Shown here piece after piece: positions 1 through 6,779 of a stretch of 6,779 nt of DNA. This DNA is from an uncultured Lachnospiraceae bacterium (lineage in GTDB: Bacteria; Bacillota_A; Clostridia; Lachnospirales; Lachnospiraceae). The stretch's first letter is position 1; each line of letters opens with the position of its first letter. A model generated the notes under the pieces. The model was not told where the DNA came from, ran no database searches, and saw nothing but the letters and a program-made list of their open reading frames with translations. The DNA is taken from NCBI GenBank assembly GCA_902795715.1, contig CADBME010000095.1, positions 1 to 6,779 on the forward strand. Direction: 5' to 3'. Made by a program: the position numbers and the translations under genes.

Positions 1-191
1 AGGAGACCCCCGGAAGCCGGCTCTCCTACCATCTTGACAGTGAAAGCGGACCGGATCATGACAAGAATTTTACCGTTACGGTATACATTGATGACAAGCC
101 CTATGCTTCCGGAACCGGGAAGACCAAAAAAGGCGCTGAGCAGATCGCAGCTTATCAGACGATTCTGATGCGAAAAAATCGGAAGGTTTAA
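1..191 (+). CDS. rnc: Ribonuclease III, C-terminal part (double-stranded RNA-binding domain)
   Basis: This is the 3' end of a gene cut by the window edge; 62 codons are readable (from base 3) before a TAA stop at 189-191. RNase III is a cytoplasmic endonuclease that cleaves double-stranded RNA, including rRNA precursors and some mRNAs. The visible residues match the family's C-terminal RNA-binding domain: the SESGPDHDKNF segment at the start of the beta sheet, then strands TVTVYI, then GTGKTKKGAEQIAA (nt 111-152), the lysine-rich start of the last helix that contacts the RNA backbone. The catalytic domain lies upstream and is not visible, so activity cannot be judged. The stop is 4 nt before the smc start, and the smc ribosome binding site lies inside the last rnc codons, so the two are almost certainly co-transcribed. 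The rnc-smc order is common in Firmicutes and supports the call. Confidence 0.95.
   Translation, partial: ETPGSRLSYHLDSESGPDHDKNFTVTVYIDDKPYASGTGKTKKGAEQIAAYQTILMRKNRKV
181..186 (+). promoter_or_regulatory. Ribosome binding site of smc, inside the end of rnc
   Basis: GGAAGG lies 9 nt before the smc ATG at 196 and within the last codons of rnc. It is a moderate match to the anti-Shine-Dalgarno sequence. Its place suggests that translation of smc may be coupled to ribosomes finishing rnc, which is an inference. Confidence 0.6.
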
Positions 192-195
192 AGCT

Positions 196-3100
196 ATGTA
201 TTTAAAAAGTATAGAAATCAGCGGCTTTAAATCTTTTGCCAGAAAAACCAGGTTTGAGTTTCCTCACGGGATCACCGGTATCGTAGGACCCAACGGGAGC
301 GGTAAGAGCAACATAGGGGATGCGGTTCGCTGGGTCTTAGGTGAGCAGAGTGCTAAACAGCTTCGGGGAGCCCGCATGGAAGATGTCATCTTTTCCGGCA
401 CGGAAACCCGCAGACCTATGGGATACGCTTATGTGGCCATTACCTTTGACAACACGGCCCATATGATTCCTGTGGATTATGAGGAGGTTACCGTAGCCAG
501 AAGGGTATACCGGTCGGGGGAAAGCGAATATATTCTTAACGGGACAAGCTGCCGGCGCAAGGATATCGTGGAACTCTTCTATGACACCGGTATCGGTAAA
601 GAGGGCTATTCCATCATCGGCCAGGGCCAGGTGGAAAAGATTTTAAGCGGAAAAATCGAGGACAGCCGGGAGCTTTTTGATGAGGCTGCCGGGATAGCAA
701 AGTACAAGAAAAACCGGGCGGCAACCCAGAAATCCCTGGACCAGGAGAGACAGAATCTGGAGAGAGTGACCGACATCCTATCCGAGCTCTCCAGGCAGGT
801 AGGTCCTCTTGAGGAACAGAGCCAAAAGGCAAAAAGCTACTTAAAGCTCAGGGACAAAGAAAAAGACCTGGATCTCCATCTTTTCCTTTACGATTATAAA
901 AAGCTAAGCCTGGAAATCGATGAGATGGAGAAAAATGCCGGTCTGATCGGAAAAGACCTTGAAGAAGCAAGGAAAGACTACGAGCAGATCAAGGTAAAGA
1001 ACAATGTGATCTCCAGTAAGGCAGATAAGCTCGATGAGAAAATGGAGCTCGAACAGGAGACTCGTGACCAGCTCAGAGAAAGCTGTGATGAGAAGGAGAG
1101 GGAGTCTCTGGTTTTTCACAATCAGATTTCGGCCAATGATCAGATGAGAGATCATTTTAAGGAAATCGCAGTCAATGAGAAGGCCAGAATCTCCGACATG
1201 GAGGAGCAGATTGCCAATCAGGCAAAGAAGCAGGACCAGTGCGTGACCGATCTTGAAAAAGAAGAGAAAGATCTCGGGTCCATTCTTGAAGAGATTGAGG
1301 AGAAGACTGGCTTGCGCAACGGAATAGAGGCTAAGATCCGGACCAGAAACCAGGAGATGCTTGACCGGATGAGCGAGCATACGGACCGGAAAGAGCAGCT
1401 GTCCCGCTGCAGGACCATGGAGGAACAGATCCATATCCGAAACGCCGAGTATAACAGCAGGCTTTTAGAGAGCGAAAGTGAGAAAGCCGCCTGCGGAAAA
1501 GAAATTGAGAATCTCAAGCAGCAGATCCAGGAGGCCGGCAGCCGGGCAGACCATCTTAAAGAAAAGACGGACCAGGCAGCCCGTGAGGAGGATCGGGCCT
1601 ACAAAGAGAGGAAGGAATGGGAGCAGGAGAAGGAGATGACCCATAGGACCTATCTGAATGCCCGATCCCGCTATGAAGCTCTCCATTCCATGTCAGACCG
1701 TTACGAAGGTTACAACAGGGCCAGCCGCTATATTATGGAACAGAAGAAAAAACACCCTGAGATTCTGGGAGTTGTGGCGGATATTATGACTCTGGACAGG
1801 CGTTACGAGACGGCTATTGAAATCGCTCTGGGAGGAGCTCTCCAGTATATCGTAACTGAAGACAACCATATCGCCAGAAAAATGATCGATGAGCTCAAGA
1901 AAAACCGGCTGGCACGGGCTACCTTTCTTCCTCTTACCGATGTGCGCAGGAGAAATATATCCTTTTCCCCGGCCATCCTGGAAGATGAGGGAGTCATCGG
2001 AGTGGCTTCCCAGCTGGTCAGTGCCGAGGATAAATACCGGAATCTGGTCGGTTCCCTTCTGGGAAGAACCATCGTGGTGGATACGGTGGAACATGCCCTG
2101 AATCTGTCAAGAAAAAATAATTTCAGTCTGCGTCTGGTCACTTTGGACGGTGAGTTGCTGAGTCCGGGGGGATCCATCACAGGAGGTGCCTGGAAAAAGG
2201 ATACCAATCTTCTGGGCAGAAGAAGAGAGCTGGCCGAGGCCAAAGAAAGTATGGAAGCTGCTCTCCGGGACCAGGAAAAGGCAGAAAAAGACTATGAAGG
2301 CAAAAAAGCCAGACACAAAGAGACCAAAGAATCTCTTCAGGCTGCCAACGAGGCTCTTCGCGGGGCCAGACTGAAAGCCCATGATCTGGAAAACCAGCTT
2401 CCTCCCTTTGAGAGGAAATACAAGGAGACTCAAGATCAGATTGATTCCCTTCGCCGGGAGCAGGACATTTTAAAAGAAGAACTTAGGGAAATACTGATAC
2501 AGATTGAGGAGCTGTCCAGGGACCAGGAGGACAGCGAAGCCCAAAGGGAAAAAGAAGATCTTTCTATCCGGGATCTGACCGGTCAGCTGGAAGTCCTGAA
2601 TGGGGAGATCAGCCGGCTGGAAGAAGGGAGAAATGAGGCCAATCTGCGGATTTCCGCTCTCAGACAGGAGATGGAATATCTGGCATCGGATCTGGCCCGC
2701 CTGGAAGAAGAAATCGATAGAAGCCGGCAGAACCGGGAAGAAAACCTCCAATCCGCCGCAAAGCTGGAAGAGGAAAACCAGGCCATCCGCCGGAAGATTG
2801 ACCAGCTTGCCGCAGAGAAAAAGGAACTTGCAGGGAAACTGGAAAGCATAGAAGATTCCCTGAAAGAACGGAAGAATCAGCGGGCGGAATTCAGCCGCCA
2901 GCAGCGGATTCTTATCCAGGAGATGGAAGACGGGAACAGCAGGCTTCTCAGTCTGGAAAAAGAATACTCCAGACTGACAGCCCGAAAGGACAAGCTTTCC
3001 GAGAACCTGCAGACCCTGATCGATTATATGTGGGAAACCTACGAAGAAACCTACAACCACGCACTTTCCCTCAGTCAATATGAGATTGATGACCGGGAAG

Positions 3101-3759
3101 TATCCTCCTGCCGCAAAGAGAAAAAGGAAATCCGTAAGGAAATCCGTGATCTGGGGCCGGTCAATGTCCACGCTATCGAGGAGTTCCGCGAGGTTGGAGA
3201 GCGGTATGAGTTTCTGAAGAAACAGCACGAAGATATTCTGGGTGCCGAAGCCCGGCTGATGACCATGATCGATGAACTGAATAAAGCCATGCGCCAACAG
3301 TTTACCGAACGATTTGGGGAAATCCGGTCCATGTTTACCCAGGTATTTGTCAATCTCTTTGAAGGCGGCACAGCCGACCTTGAACTGATGGACGAGGATG
3401 ATATTTTAGAGTGCGGCATCCGGATTACAGCCCAGCCCCCGGGAAAGAAACTGCAGAATATCCTGCTCCTTTCCGGCGGGGAAAGGGCTTTGACGGCTAT
3501 TGCCCTCCTCTTTGCCATACAGAATCTGAAACCGTCGCCCTTCTGTCTTCTCGATGAGATTGAAGCCGCTTTGGACGATGCCAATATCGGACGTTTTGCC
3601 CGCTACCTCCGGCTTTTATCCAAGGACACACAGTTCATTGTGATCACACACCGGAAAGGTACCATGAATGCCGCCGACTCTTTGTACGGGATCACTATGC
3701 AGGAAAAAGGAGTATCGACCCTGATATCGGTAGACTTGATCGATAAAGAGCTGAAATGA
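196..3759 (+). CDS. smc: Chromosome partition/condensation protein SMC
   Basis: Complete 1187-residue SMC ATPase, the usual length for Firmicutes. It dimerises, binds ScpA-ScpB (not in this window) and organises and separates chromosomes in the nucleoid. Domains in order: N-terminal head with Walker A GPNGSGKS (31-38), the conserved arginine in LRGAR (R57) and the Q-loop SIIGQGQ (Q143); coiled coil about 165-515; hinge about 520-665, ending in the glycine motif GGSITGG (658-664); returning coil about 670-975; C-terminal head opening with [12 protein letters not shown] (from 986), ABC signature LSGGE (1092-1096), Walker B ending in LLDE (D1120, E1121), D-loop EAALDDAN and H-loop H1152. Every ATPase motif is intact. 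The ATG is set by GGAAGG at 181-186, 9 nt upstream, and by the family's standard [14 protein letters not shown] opening. It follows rnc by 4 nt and precedes ftsY by 40 nt. One oddity is a perfect tandem KEIR repeat at 977-984. Confidence 0.98.
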   Translation: MYLKSIEISGFKSFARKTRFEFPHGITGIVGPNGSGKSNIGDAVRWVLGEQSAKQLRGARMEDVIFSGTETRRPMGYAYVAITFDNTAHMIPVDYEEVTVARRVYRSGESEYILNGTSCRRKDIVELFYDTGIGKEGYSIIGQGQVEKILSGKIEDSRELFDEAAGIAKYKKNRAATQKSLDQERQNLERVTDILSELSRQVGPLEEQSQKAKSYLKLRDKEKDLDLHLFLYDYKKLSLEIDEMEKNAGLIGKDLEEARKDYEQIKVKNNVISSKADKLDEKMELEQETRDQLRESCDEKERESLVFHNQISANDQMRDHFKEIAVNEKARISDMEEQIANQAKKQDQCVTDLEKEEKDLGSILEEIEEKTGLRNGIEAKIRTRNQEMLDRMSEHTDRKEQLSRCRTMEEQIHIRNAEYNSRLLESESEKAACGKEIENLKQQIQEAGSRADHLKEKTDQAAREEDRAYKERKEWEQEKEMTHRTYLNARSRYEALHSMSDRYEGYNRASRYIMEQKKKHPEILGVVADIMTLDRRYETAIEIALGGALQYIVTEDNHIARKMIDELKKNRLARATFLPLTDVRRRNISFSPAILEDEGVIGVASQLVSAEDKYRNLVGSLLGRTIVVDTVEHALNLSRKNNFSLRLVTLDGELLSPGGSITGGAWKKDTNLLGRRRELAEAKESMEAALRDQEKAEKDYEGKKARHKETKESLQAANEALRGARLKAHDLENQLPPFERKYKETQDQIDSLRREQDILKEELREILIQIEELSRDQEDSEAQREKEDLSIRDLTGQLEVLNGEISRLEEGRNEANLRISALRQEMEYLASDLARLEEEIDRSRQNREENLQSAAKLEEENQAIRRKIDQLAAEKKELAGKLESIEDSLKERKNQRAEFSRQQRILIQEMEDGNSRLLSLEKEYSRLTARKDKLSENLQTLIDYMWETYEETYNHALSLSQYEIDDREVSSCRKEKKEIRKEIRDLGPVNVHAIEEFREVGERYEFLKKQHEDILGAEARLMTMIDELNKAMRQQFTERFGEIRSMFTQVFVNLFEGGTADLELMDEDDILECGIRITAQPPGKKLQNILLLSGGERALTAIALLFAIQNLKPSPFCLLDEIEAALDDANIGRFARYLRLLSKDTQFIVITHRKGTMNAADSLYGITMQEKGVSTLISVDLIDKELK

Positions 3760-3787
3760 TTATAGGCCGCAGGTTTCATCAGAATAA

Positions 3788-3793
3788 AAGGAG
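3788..3793 (+). promoter_or_regulatory. Ribosome binding site of ftsY
   Basis: AAGGAG is followed by 6 nt and the ATG at 3800. It fixes the ftsY start. The remaining 40-nt smc-ftsY gap shows no promoter or terminator that I can support. Confidence 0.75.
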
Positions 3794-3799
3794 TTTATA

Positions 3800-4816
3800 A
3801 TGGGAGAGAAACAAGGTTTTTTTAAGAGGCTGCTGAGCGGCCTGACCAAGACGAGAAAGAGTATTGCCCGGGGTCTGACATCCATTTTCACCGGCTTTTC
3901 CCATATTGATGATGATTTTTATGAGGAGCTGGAAGAAGTTTTGATCATGGGAGATCTGGGTGTGGATACGACCATGAAGATTATTGAGAATCTTCAGGAG
4001 AAGGTGGAAGAGCAGGGAATCAAGGAACCGGAGGACTGCCGACAGCTTCTTATCGATATCATTAAAGACCAGATGGCTGTGGATGAGACAGCCTATGAGT
4101 ATGAGAACCGCAAATCGGTTGTCCTGGTTATCGGCGTGAACGGTGTGGGAAAGACCACGACGATCGGAAAACTCGCCTCCCAGCTTAAGGGCCAGGGAAA
4201 GAAGGTTATTGTTGCTGCGGCGGACACCTTCCGCGCAGCGGCTATCGAACAGCTTGCCGAGTGGACCCGCAGGGCTAATGTGGATCTGATTGCCCAGCAG
4301 GAGGGATCGGACCCGGCGGCGGTTGTTTTTGATGCATGCCAGGCAGCCAGATCAAGAAATGCAGATGTCCTGATCTGTGACACCGCCGGACGGCTTCACA
4401 ACAAAAAGAATCTGATGAATGAGCTGGCCAAGATCCGCCGTGTCATCGAGAGAGAATTCCCCGAAGCCTACCTGGAGACTTTGATCGTCTTAGATGGTAC
4501 TACCGGCCAGAATGCCCTTGTTCAGGCAAAAGTTTTCAAGGAGGCAGCCGATATTTCGGGTATTGTAATCACCAAACTTGACGGGACGGCCAAGGGAGGT
4601 ATCGCCATAGCCATCCAGGCAGAGCTGGGCATTCCGGTAAAATATATTGGAATCGGCGAAAGCATAGAAGACCTTCAGAAGTTTGATCCGGATTCCTTCG
4701 TCAATGCCCTCTTTGAGAAACCGGAGGAAGATGAGGAAGAAGTGATCATCCAGGAGGACTCTGCTGATCTGCCGCAAGACCAGGATGAAGGGGATGTCCC
4801 CGAAGAAGATGAATGA
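3800..4816 (+). CDS. ftsY: Signal recognition particle receptor FtsY
   Basis: Complete 338-residue SRP-family GTPase. FtsY binds the Ffh-RNA particle at the inner face of the membrane and passes ribosomes making membrane proteins to the translocon; both partners hydrolyse GTP. The protein starts with GFFKRLLSGL, a basic amphipathic helix suited to lipid contact, with no long acidic A domain before it. The four-helix N domain runs to about residue 95. The G domain shows P-loop GVNGVGKTTT (112-121), DTFRAAA (142-148), DTAGR (194-198) and TKLDGTAKGG (258-267), all characteristic of SRP GTPases; the N-terminal form and the absence of an M domain separate it from Ffh. The family core ends near FVNALF (300-305). 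Residues 306-338 form an extra acidic tail, 18 of 33 being Asp or Glu with only one Lys. It lies 40 nt after smc and 41 nt before ilvA, probably in one operon. No ylxM-ffh follows. Confidence 0.97.
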   Translation: MGEKQGFFKRLLSGLTKTRKSIARGLTSIFTGFSHIDDDFYEELEEVLIMGDLGVDTTMKIIENLQEKVEEQGIKEPEDCRQLLIDIIKDQMAVDETAYEYENRKSVVLVIGVNGVGKTTTIGKLASQLKGQGKKVIVAAADTFRAAAIEQLAEWTRRANVDLIAQQEGSDPAAVVFDACQAARSRNADVLICDTAGRLHNKKNLMNELAKIRRVIEREFPEAYLETLIVLDGTTGQNALVQAKVFKEAADISGIVITKLDGTAKGGIAIAIQAELGIPVKYIGIGESIEDLQKFDPDSFVNALFEKPEEDEEEVIIQEDSADLPQDQDEGDVPEEDE

Positions 4817-4842
4817 GCAGAGAGGAAAGATAATCGTGTGAC

Positions 4843-4849
4843 AAGGAGG
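4843..4849 (+). promoter_or_regulatory. Ribosome binding site of ilvA
   Basis: AAGGAGG, a near-perfect site, lies 8 nt before the first of two adjacent ATG codons (4858 and 4861). The spacing favours 4858; starting at the second would remove only one Met. Confidence 0.8.
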
Positions 4850-4857
4850 CTATTGCT

Positions 4858-6084
4858 ATGATGACGGAGATGACTCTCGAACGATTCGAAGAGGCTTATG
4901 ATAAAGTCCAGGAAGTGGTGCTTCCCACCAGCCTGATTCAATCTGATTTTTTCTCAGAGATGACGGGAAACCGTGTATATTTAAAACCCGAGAATCTTCA
5001 GCTCACGGGGGCCTACAAGATTCGGGGCGCTTACTATAAGATCAGCACACTGACCCCTGAGGAGAGGGGGAGAGGAATCGTGACGGCTTCGGCGGGAAAC
5101 CATGCCCAGGGAGTGGCCTATGCCGCCAGGGTATTCGGAGCTCCGGCTCTTATTGTCATGCCTACGACAACTCCTCTGCTTAAAGTGAACCGGACCAGGG
5201 CACTTGGGGCTGAAGTCCTTCTCTACGGGGATGTCTATGATGAGGCCTGTGAGAAAGCCATCTCCCTGGCCGAGGAAAAGGGTTATGTCTTTGTTCATCC
5301 CTTTGATGACCTTGAAGTTGCCACGGGTCAGGGGTCTATTGCCATGGAGATTATTAAAGAACTTCCCACCGTGGATATTATTCTGGTGCCGGTGGGAGGA
5401 GGGGGACTGGCAACCGGCGTATCCACCCTTGCCAAAATGCTCAATCCCAAGATCCGCGTGATCGGTGTGGAGCCCCAGGGAGCCAATTGTCTCCAGGAGT
5501 CTCTCAAGGCCGGAAAACCGGTAACCCTTCCCGGGGTCAGCACCATTGCGGATGGTACGGCCGTTAAAACTCCGGGTGAGAAGGTATTTCCTTACCTTAA
5601 GGAGAATCTCTCCGATATTATCACCATAGATGATAACGAGTTGATTGTCGCTTTTCTTGATGTTCTCGAGAACCACAAGCTTCTGGTGGAAAACTCAGGT
5701 CTTCTTACGGTGGCTGCTCTGAGACACATCAAAGAAAAAAATAAGAAAATCGTCTCCATCTTAAGCGGGGGCAATATGGATATCATCACCCTGTCCTCCG
5801 TGGTTCAGAACGGATTGATCCAAAGATCGAGAATCTTTACGGTATCTGTATATCTGCCGGATGTACCCGGTCAGCTCAGCAAGGTTTCCAGCATCATTGC
5901 CCGGGAACAGGGAAATGTCATCCGGCTTGATCATAACCAGTTTATCAGCGTTAACAGGAACAGTGCCGTAGAGCTTACCATCACCATGGAAGCTTTCGGG
6001 CATGAACACAAGGAAAAGATCATCGAAGCCCTGGAAAAAGAAGGTTTTTCCCCGGTTGAGAGAAACACCAGAGGAACCTACTAA
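4858..6084 (+). CDS. ilvA: Threonine ammonia-lyase (threonine dehydratase) with one C-terminal ACT domain
   Basis: Complete 408-residue PLP enzyme that deaminates L-threonine to 2-oxobutanoate and ammonia, feeding isoleucine synthesis or threonine catabolism in the cytoplasm. The fold-type II catalytic part covers about 1-320: the PLP lysine is K54 in TGAYKIRGA, SAGNHAQG (78-85) is the substrate/cofactor asparagine loop, GGGGL (180-184) binds the PLP phosphate, and SGGN (303-306) lies by the pyridine ring. A single ACT-type regulatory domain follows at about 328-403 (IFTVSVYLPDVPGQLSKV onward). Length and one ACT domain place it between E. coli TdcB (no such domain) and E. coli IlvA (about 510 residues, two). 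This is the medium form widespread in clostridia and archaea. Whether isoleucine inhibits it cannot be read from sequence, so a catabolic role is equally possible. Serine dehydration is a likely side activity. No leader peptide, T-box or attenuator precedes it, so expression probably follows ftsY. Confidence 0.93.
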   Translation: MMTEMTLERFEEAYDKVQEVVLPTSLIQSDFFSEMTGNRVYLKPENLQLTGAYKIRGAYYKISTLTPEERGRGIVTASAGNHAQGVAYAARVFGAPALIVMPTTTPLLKVNRTRALGAEVLLYGDVYDEACEKAISLAEEKGYVFVHPFDDLEVATGQGSIAMEIIKELPTVDIILVPVGGGGLATGVSTLAKMLNPKIRVIGVEPQGANCLQESLKAGKPVTLPGVSTIADGTAVKTPGEKVFPYLKENLSDIITIDDNELIVAFLDVLENHKLLVENSGLLTVAALRHIKEKNKKIVSILSGGNMDIITLSSVVQNGLIQRSRIFTVSVYLPDVPGQLSKVSSIIAREQGNVIRLDHNQFISVNRNSAVELTITMEAFGHEHKEKIIEALEKEGFSPVERNTRGTY

Positions 6085-6118
6085 AAGCCCTGACTCCCGG
6101 TCTCTTAAGAAAAGGCTG

Positions 6119-6146
6119 TTGCAAAACAAGGGATGTCTGTTATAAT
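6119..6146 (+). promoter_or_regulatory. SigA-type extended -10 promoter for yqhY
   Basis: TTGCAA at 6119-6124 is a good -35 box, separated by 16 nt from a perfect TATAAT at 6141-6146. The -10 box is preceded by TG at 6138-6139, one base upstream, which makes it an extended -10. Transcription would start near 6153, giving a leader of roughly 47 nt to the ATG at 6200. It is the strongest promoter I can see in the window and marks a transcription unit starting after ilvA. No intrinsic terminator is visible between the ilvA stop and this promoter, so read-through from upstream probably adds to expression. Confidence 0.82.
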
Positions 6147-6187
6147 CATATGGAATACATATTTAAATTTATTTCGAGATGGATATT

Positions 6188-6194
6188 GGAGGAG
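6188..6194 (+). promoter_or_regulatory. Ribosome binding site that sets the yqhY start
   Basis: GGAGGAG ends 5 nt before the ATG at 6200 (7 nt if counted from the GGAGG core). It lies inside the reading frame that could start at an upstream ATG (6179), which has no such site in front of it. This makes 6200 the better start. Confidence 0.82.
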
Positions 6195-6199
6195 ATCGC

Positions 6200-6577
6200 A
6201 TGGATAAAGAAAATAAAAACACATGCTCCGAGTACAATATAGAGGACGTAGGTCAGGTTCAGATCGCGGAGGAAGTAATCGCCGTGATTGCCAGTATTGC
6301 AGCCACAGAAGTCGAAGGTGTGGCCAAGATGTCAGGCAATATCACCAGTGAGATTGCAGCCATGGTCGGTATGAAGAATCTTTCCAAAGGCGTGAAGATA
6401 CGGATTGATGAGGAGAAGGTGGACATCAATCTGAGTCTGATCATGGACTATGGTGTCAGTATACCGAAGATTTCCAGGGAGGTTCAGGACCGGGTTAAGA
6501 ATTCCATCGAAACGATGACAGGTCTTGAGGTTTCCGAGGTAAACATTCATATAGCAGGCAGCCAGATGGAGCCATAG
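6200..6577 (+). CDS. yqhY: Asp23/Gls24 family envelope stress response protein (YqhY type)
   Basis: A 125-residue soluble protein of the Asp23/Gls24 (DUF322) family, without signal peptide or membrane segment. The family signature is clear: GQVQIAEEVIAVIASIAATEVEGV at 18-41, where the helix after the first strand ends in EVEGV, then KGVKIRIDEEKVDINLSL and the closing strand EVSEVNIHIAG. An in-frame ATG at 6179 would add seven residues (MDIGGDR), but the strong ribosome binding site lies downstream of it, so I start at 6200. Position directly before nusB identifies the YqhY branch; in Bacillus subtilis yqhY sits between accC and nusB, and published work links its loss to disturbed acetyl-CoA carboxylase activity. 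Biochemical function is not settled. Here accBC is absent and ilvA lies upstream. It has its own extended -10 promoter. Other family members (Asp23, AmaP partners) act in envelope stress, so the name should not be taken as proof of role. Confidence 0.88.
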   Translation: MDKENKNTCSEYNIEDVGQVQIAEEVIAVIASIAATEVEGVAKMSGNITSEIAAMVGMKNLSKGVKIRIDEEKVDINLSLIMDYGVSIPKISREVQDRVKNSIETMTGLEVSEVNIHIAGSQMEP

Positions 6578-6590
6578 TTTTTGCAGATTC

Positions 6591-6650
6591 CCGGTGTCCG
6601 CGGTTTATGAGGATGTCAGGATGCGGCAATATTTTGCGGACAGCCACCGG
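6591..6650 (+). other. Imperfect inverted repeat in the yqhY-nusB gap
   Basis: Left arm CCGGTGTCCGC (6591-6601) pairs with GCGGACA (6636-6642) and CCGG (6647-6650), giving 11 bp in all with a 4-nt bulge (GCCA, 6643-6646) on the right side and a 34-nt loop. A second, smaller hairpin, CAGCC-ACC-GGCTG (6641-6653), uses bases of the right arm, so the two cannot form together. Neither is followed by a T run, so a simple intrinsic terminator is not supported. The rest of the 129-nt gap shows no protein-coding gene or clear promoter. Confidence 0.45.
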
Positions 6651-6688
6651 CTGCCGTCTTATGCAGTACACACTTATGGGATTATTTC

Positions 6689-6698
6689 AGGAGGGAGG
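6689..6698 (+). promoter_or_regulatory. Double ribosome binding site of nusB
   Basis: Two GGAGG cores overlap by one base (6690-6694 and 6694-6698). The second lies 8 nt before the ATG at 6707, an ideal distance; the first is 12 nt away. This is a strong site and decides the nusB start. Confidence 0.75.
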
Positions 6699-6706
6699 TA
6701 TTTTTC

Positions 6707-6779
6707 ATGAGATTGTCAAGAAAACAGATGCGTGAAATACTGTTCCTGCTGCTTTTTGGCAGAGAGTTTCATGCTTCCG
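6707..6779 (+). CDS. nusB: Transcription antitermination factor NusB, N-terminal part
   Basis: Only the first 24 codons are inside the window (MRLSRKQMREILFLLLFGRE then FHAS); the gene runs off the 3' end. NusB pairs with NusE (ribosomal protein S10), binds boxA RNA and supports antitermination during rRNA transcription. The visible part fits the family start: a short Arg/Lys-rich segment, then the first amphipathic helix with the spacing RE-hydrophobic-LLF-x-x-EF seen in clostridial NusB. The start has a doubled Shine-Dalgarno site at 6689-6698. Its place right after a yqhY-type gene, as in Bacillus, strongly supports the call. Twenty-four residues alone would be thin evidence. Confidence 0.82.
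   Translation, partial: MRLSRKQMREILFLLLFGREFHAS

Noticed and set aside
34..39. TTGACA, a perfect -35 box, inside rnc
   Set aside because: There is no acceptable -10 box at 16-18 nt, and it lies in codons for Leu-Asp-Ser of a conserved domain.
904..1434. A 176-codon minus-strand open frame inside smc, rich in Leu and Phe and resembling a membrane protein
   Set aside because: The hydrophobicity is the antisense reflection of Glu/Lys-rich coiled-coil codons. No ribosome binding site or family resemblance was seen.
2470..3297. A 275-codon open frame on the minus strand inside smc
   Set aside because: It lies opposite the coiled-coil region of a certain gene. Repetitive Glu/Lys/Leu codons in the sense strand remove stops from the antisense frames; the translation is a Phe/Leu/Gln-rich string with no recognisable domain.
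4981..5676. A 231-codon minus-strand open frame inside ilvA
   Set aside because: It overlaps a complete, motif-confirmed enzyme gene and has no recognisable product.
6086..6117. Possible terminator after ilvA from AGCC (6086-6089) and GGCT (6114-6117), with a palindrome TCTTAAGA between
   Set aside because: The stem is only 4 bp with a long loop and no T run follows; the bases directly after it form the -35 box of the next promoter.
6607..6735. A 42-codon plus-strand frame in the yqhY-nusB gap running into nusB
   Set aside because: It has no ribosome binding site before its ATG, overlaps the start of nusB in another frame, and its codons include the nusB ribosome binding site.
1..6779. Search for CRISPR arrays, insertion sequences, tRNAs, rRNAs, toxin-antitoxin or defence genes
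   Set aside because: None is visible: coding is dense, all on one strand and entirely core genes, and gaps are too short to hide such elements.

Overview
The window reads as chromosomal core DNA from a low-to-mid GC Firmicute, most likely a Lachnospiraceae-type clostridium. This rests on the gene content and order (rnc-smc-ftsY, then an Asp23/Gls24-family yqhY gene and nusB), near-consensus AGGAGG-type ribosome binding sites before the genes, a SigA-type promoter, and protein sequences that look clostridial. Base composition is roughly half G+C by eye. I cannot name a species. All genes lie on the plus strand.

Layout. Bases 1-191 are the 3' end of rnc (RNase III, double-stranded RNA-binding domain). 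After 4 nt comes smc (196-3759), a complete chromosome-condensation ATPase. After 40 nt comes ftsY (3800-4816), the signal-recognition-particle receptor GTPase, which here carries a strongly acidic C-terminal tail. After 41 nt comes ilvA (4858-6084), a threonine ammonia-lyase with one C-terminal ACT domain. These four genes are closely spaced with no visible terminator between them and look like one transcription unit. A 115-nt intergenic stretch follows. It holds a textbook extended -10 promoter (-35 at 6119-6124, -10 at 6141-6146) driving an Asp23/Gls24-family gene of the yqhY type (6200-6577). A 129-nt gap with an imperfect dyad then leads to the start of nusB (6707 to the window end).

How the genes fit together. 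rnc, smc and ftsY are a housekeeping set (RNA processing, chromosome organisation, membrane protein targeting) commonly found together in Firmicutes. yqhY-nusB is the core of a second conserved set, which in Bacillus follows accB-accC. In this window the two sets are joined, with a threonine-degrading enzyme at the junction where ylxM-ffh or accBC might otherwise be expected. The new promoter before yqhY marks where the second unit begins.

I see no mobile element, CRISPR array, tRNA, rRNA, phage gene or defence system, and no convincing undescribed system. The points worth a second look are modest: the ilvA junction, the acidic FtsY tail, the promoter architecture before yqhY, and the dyad before nusB.
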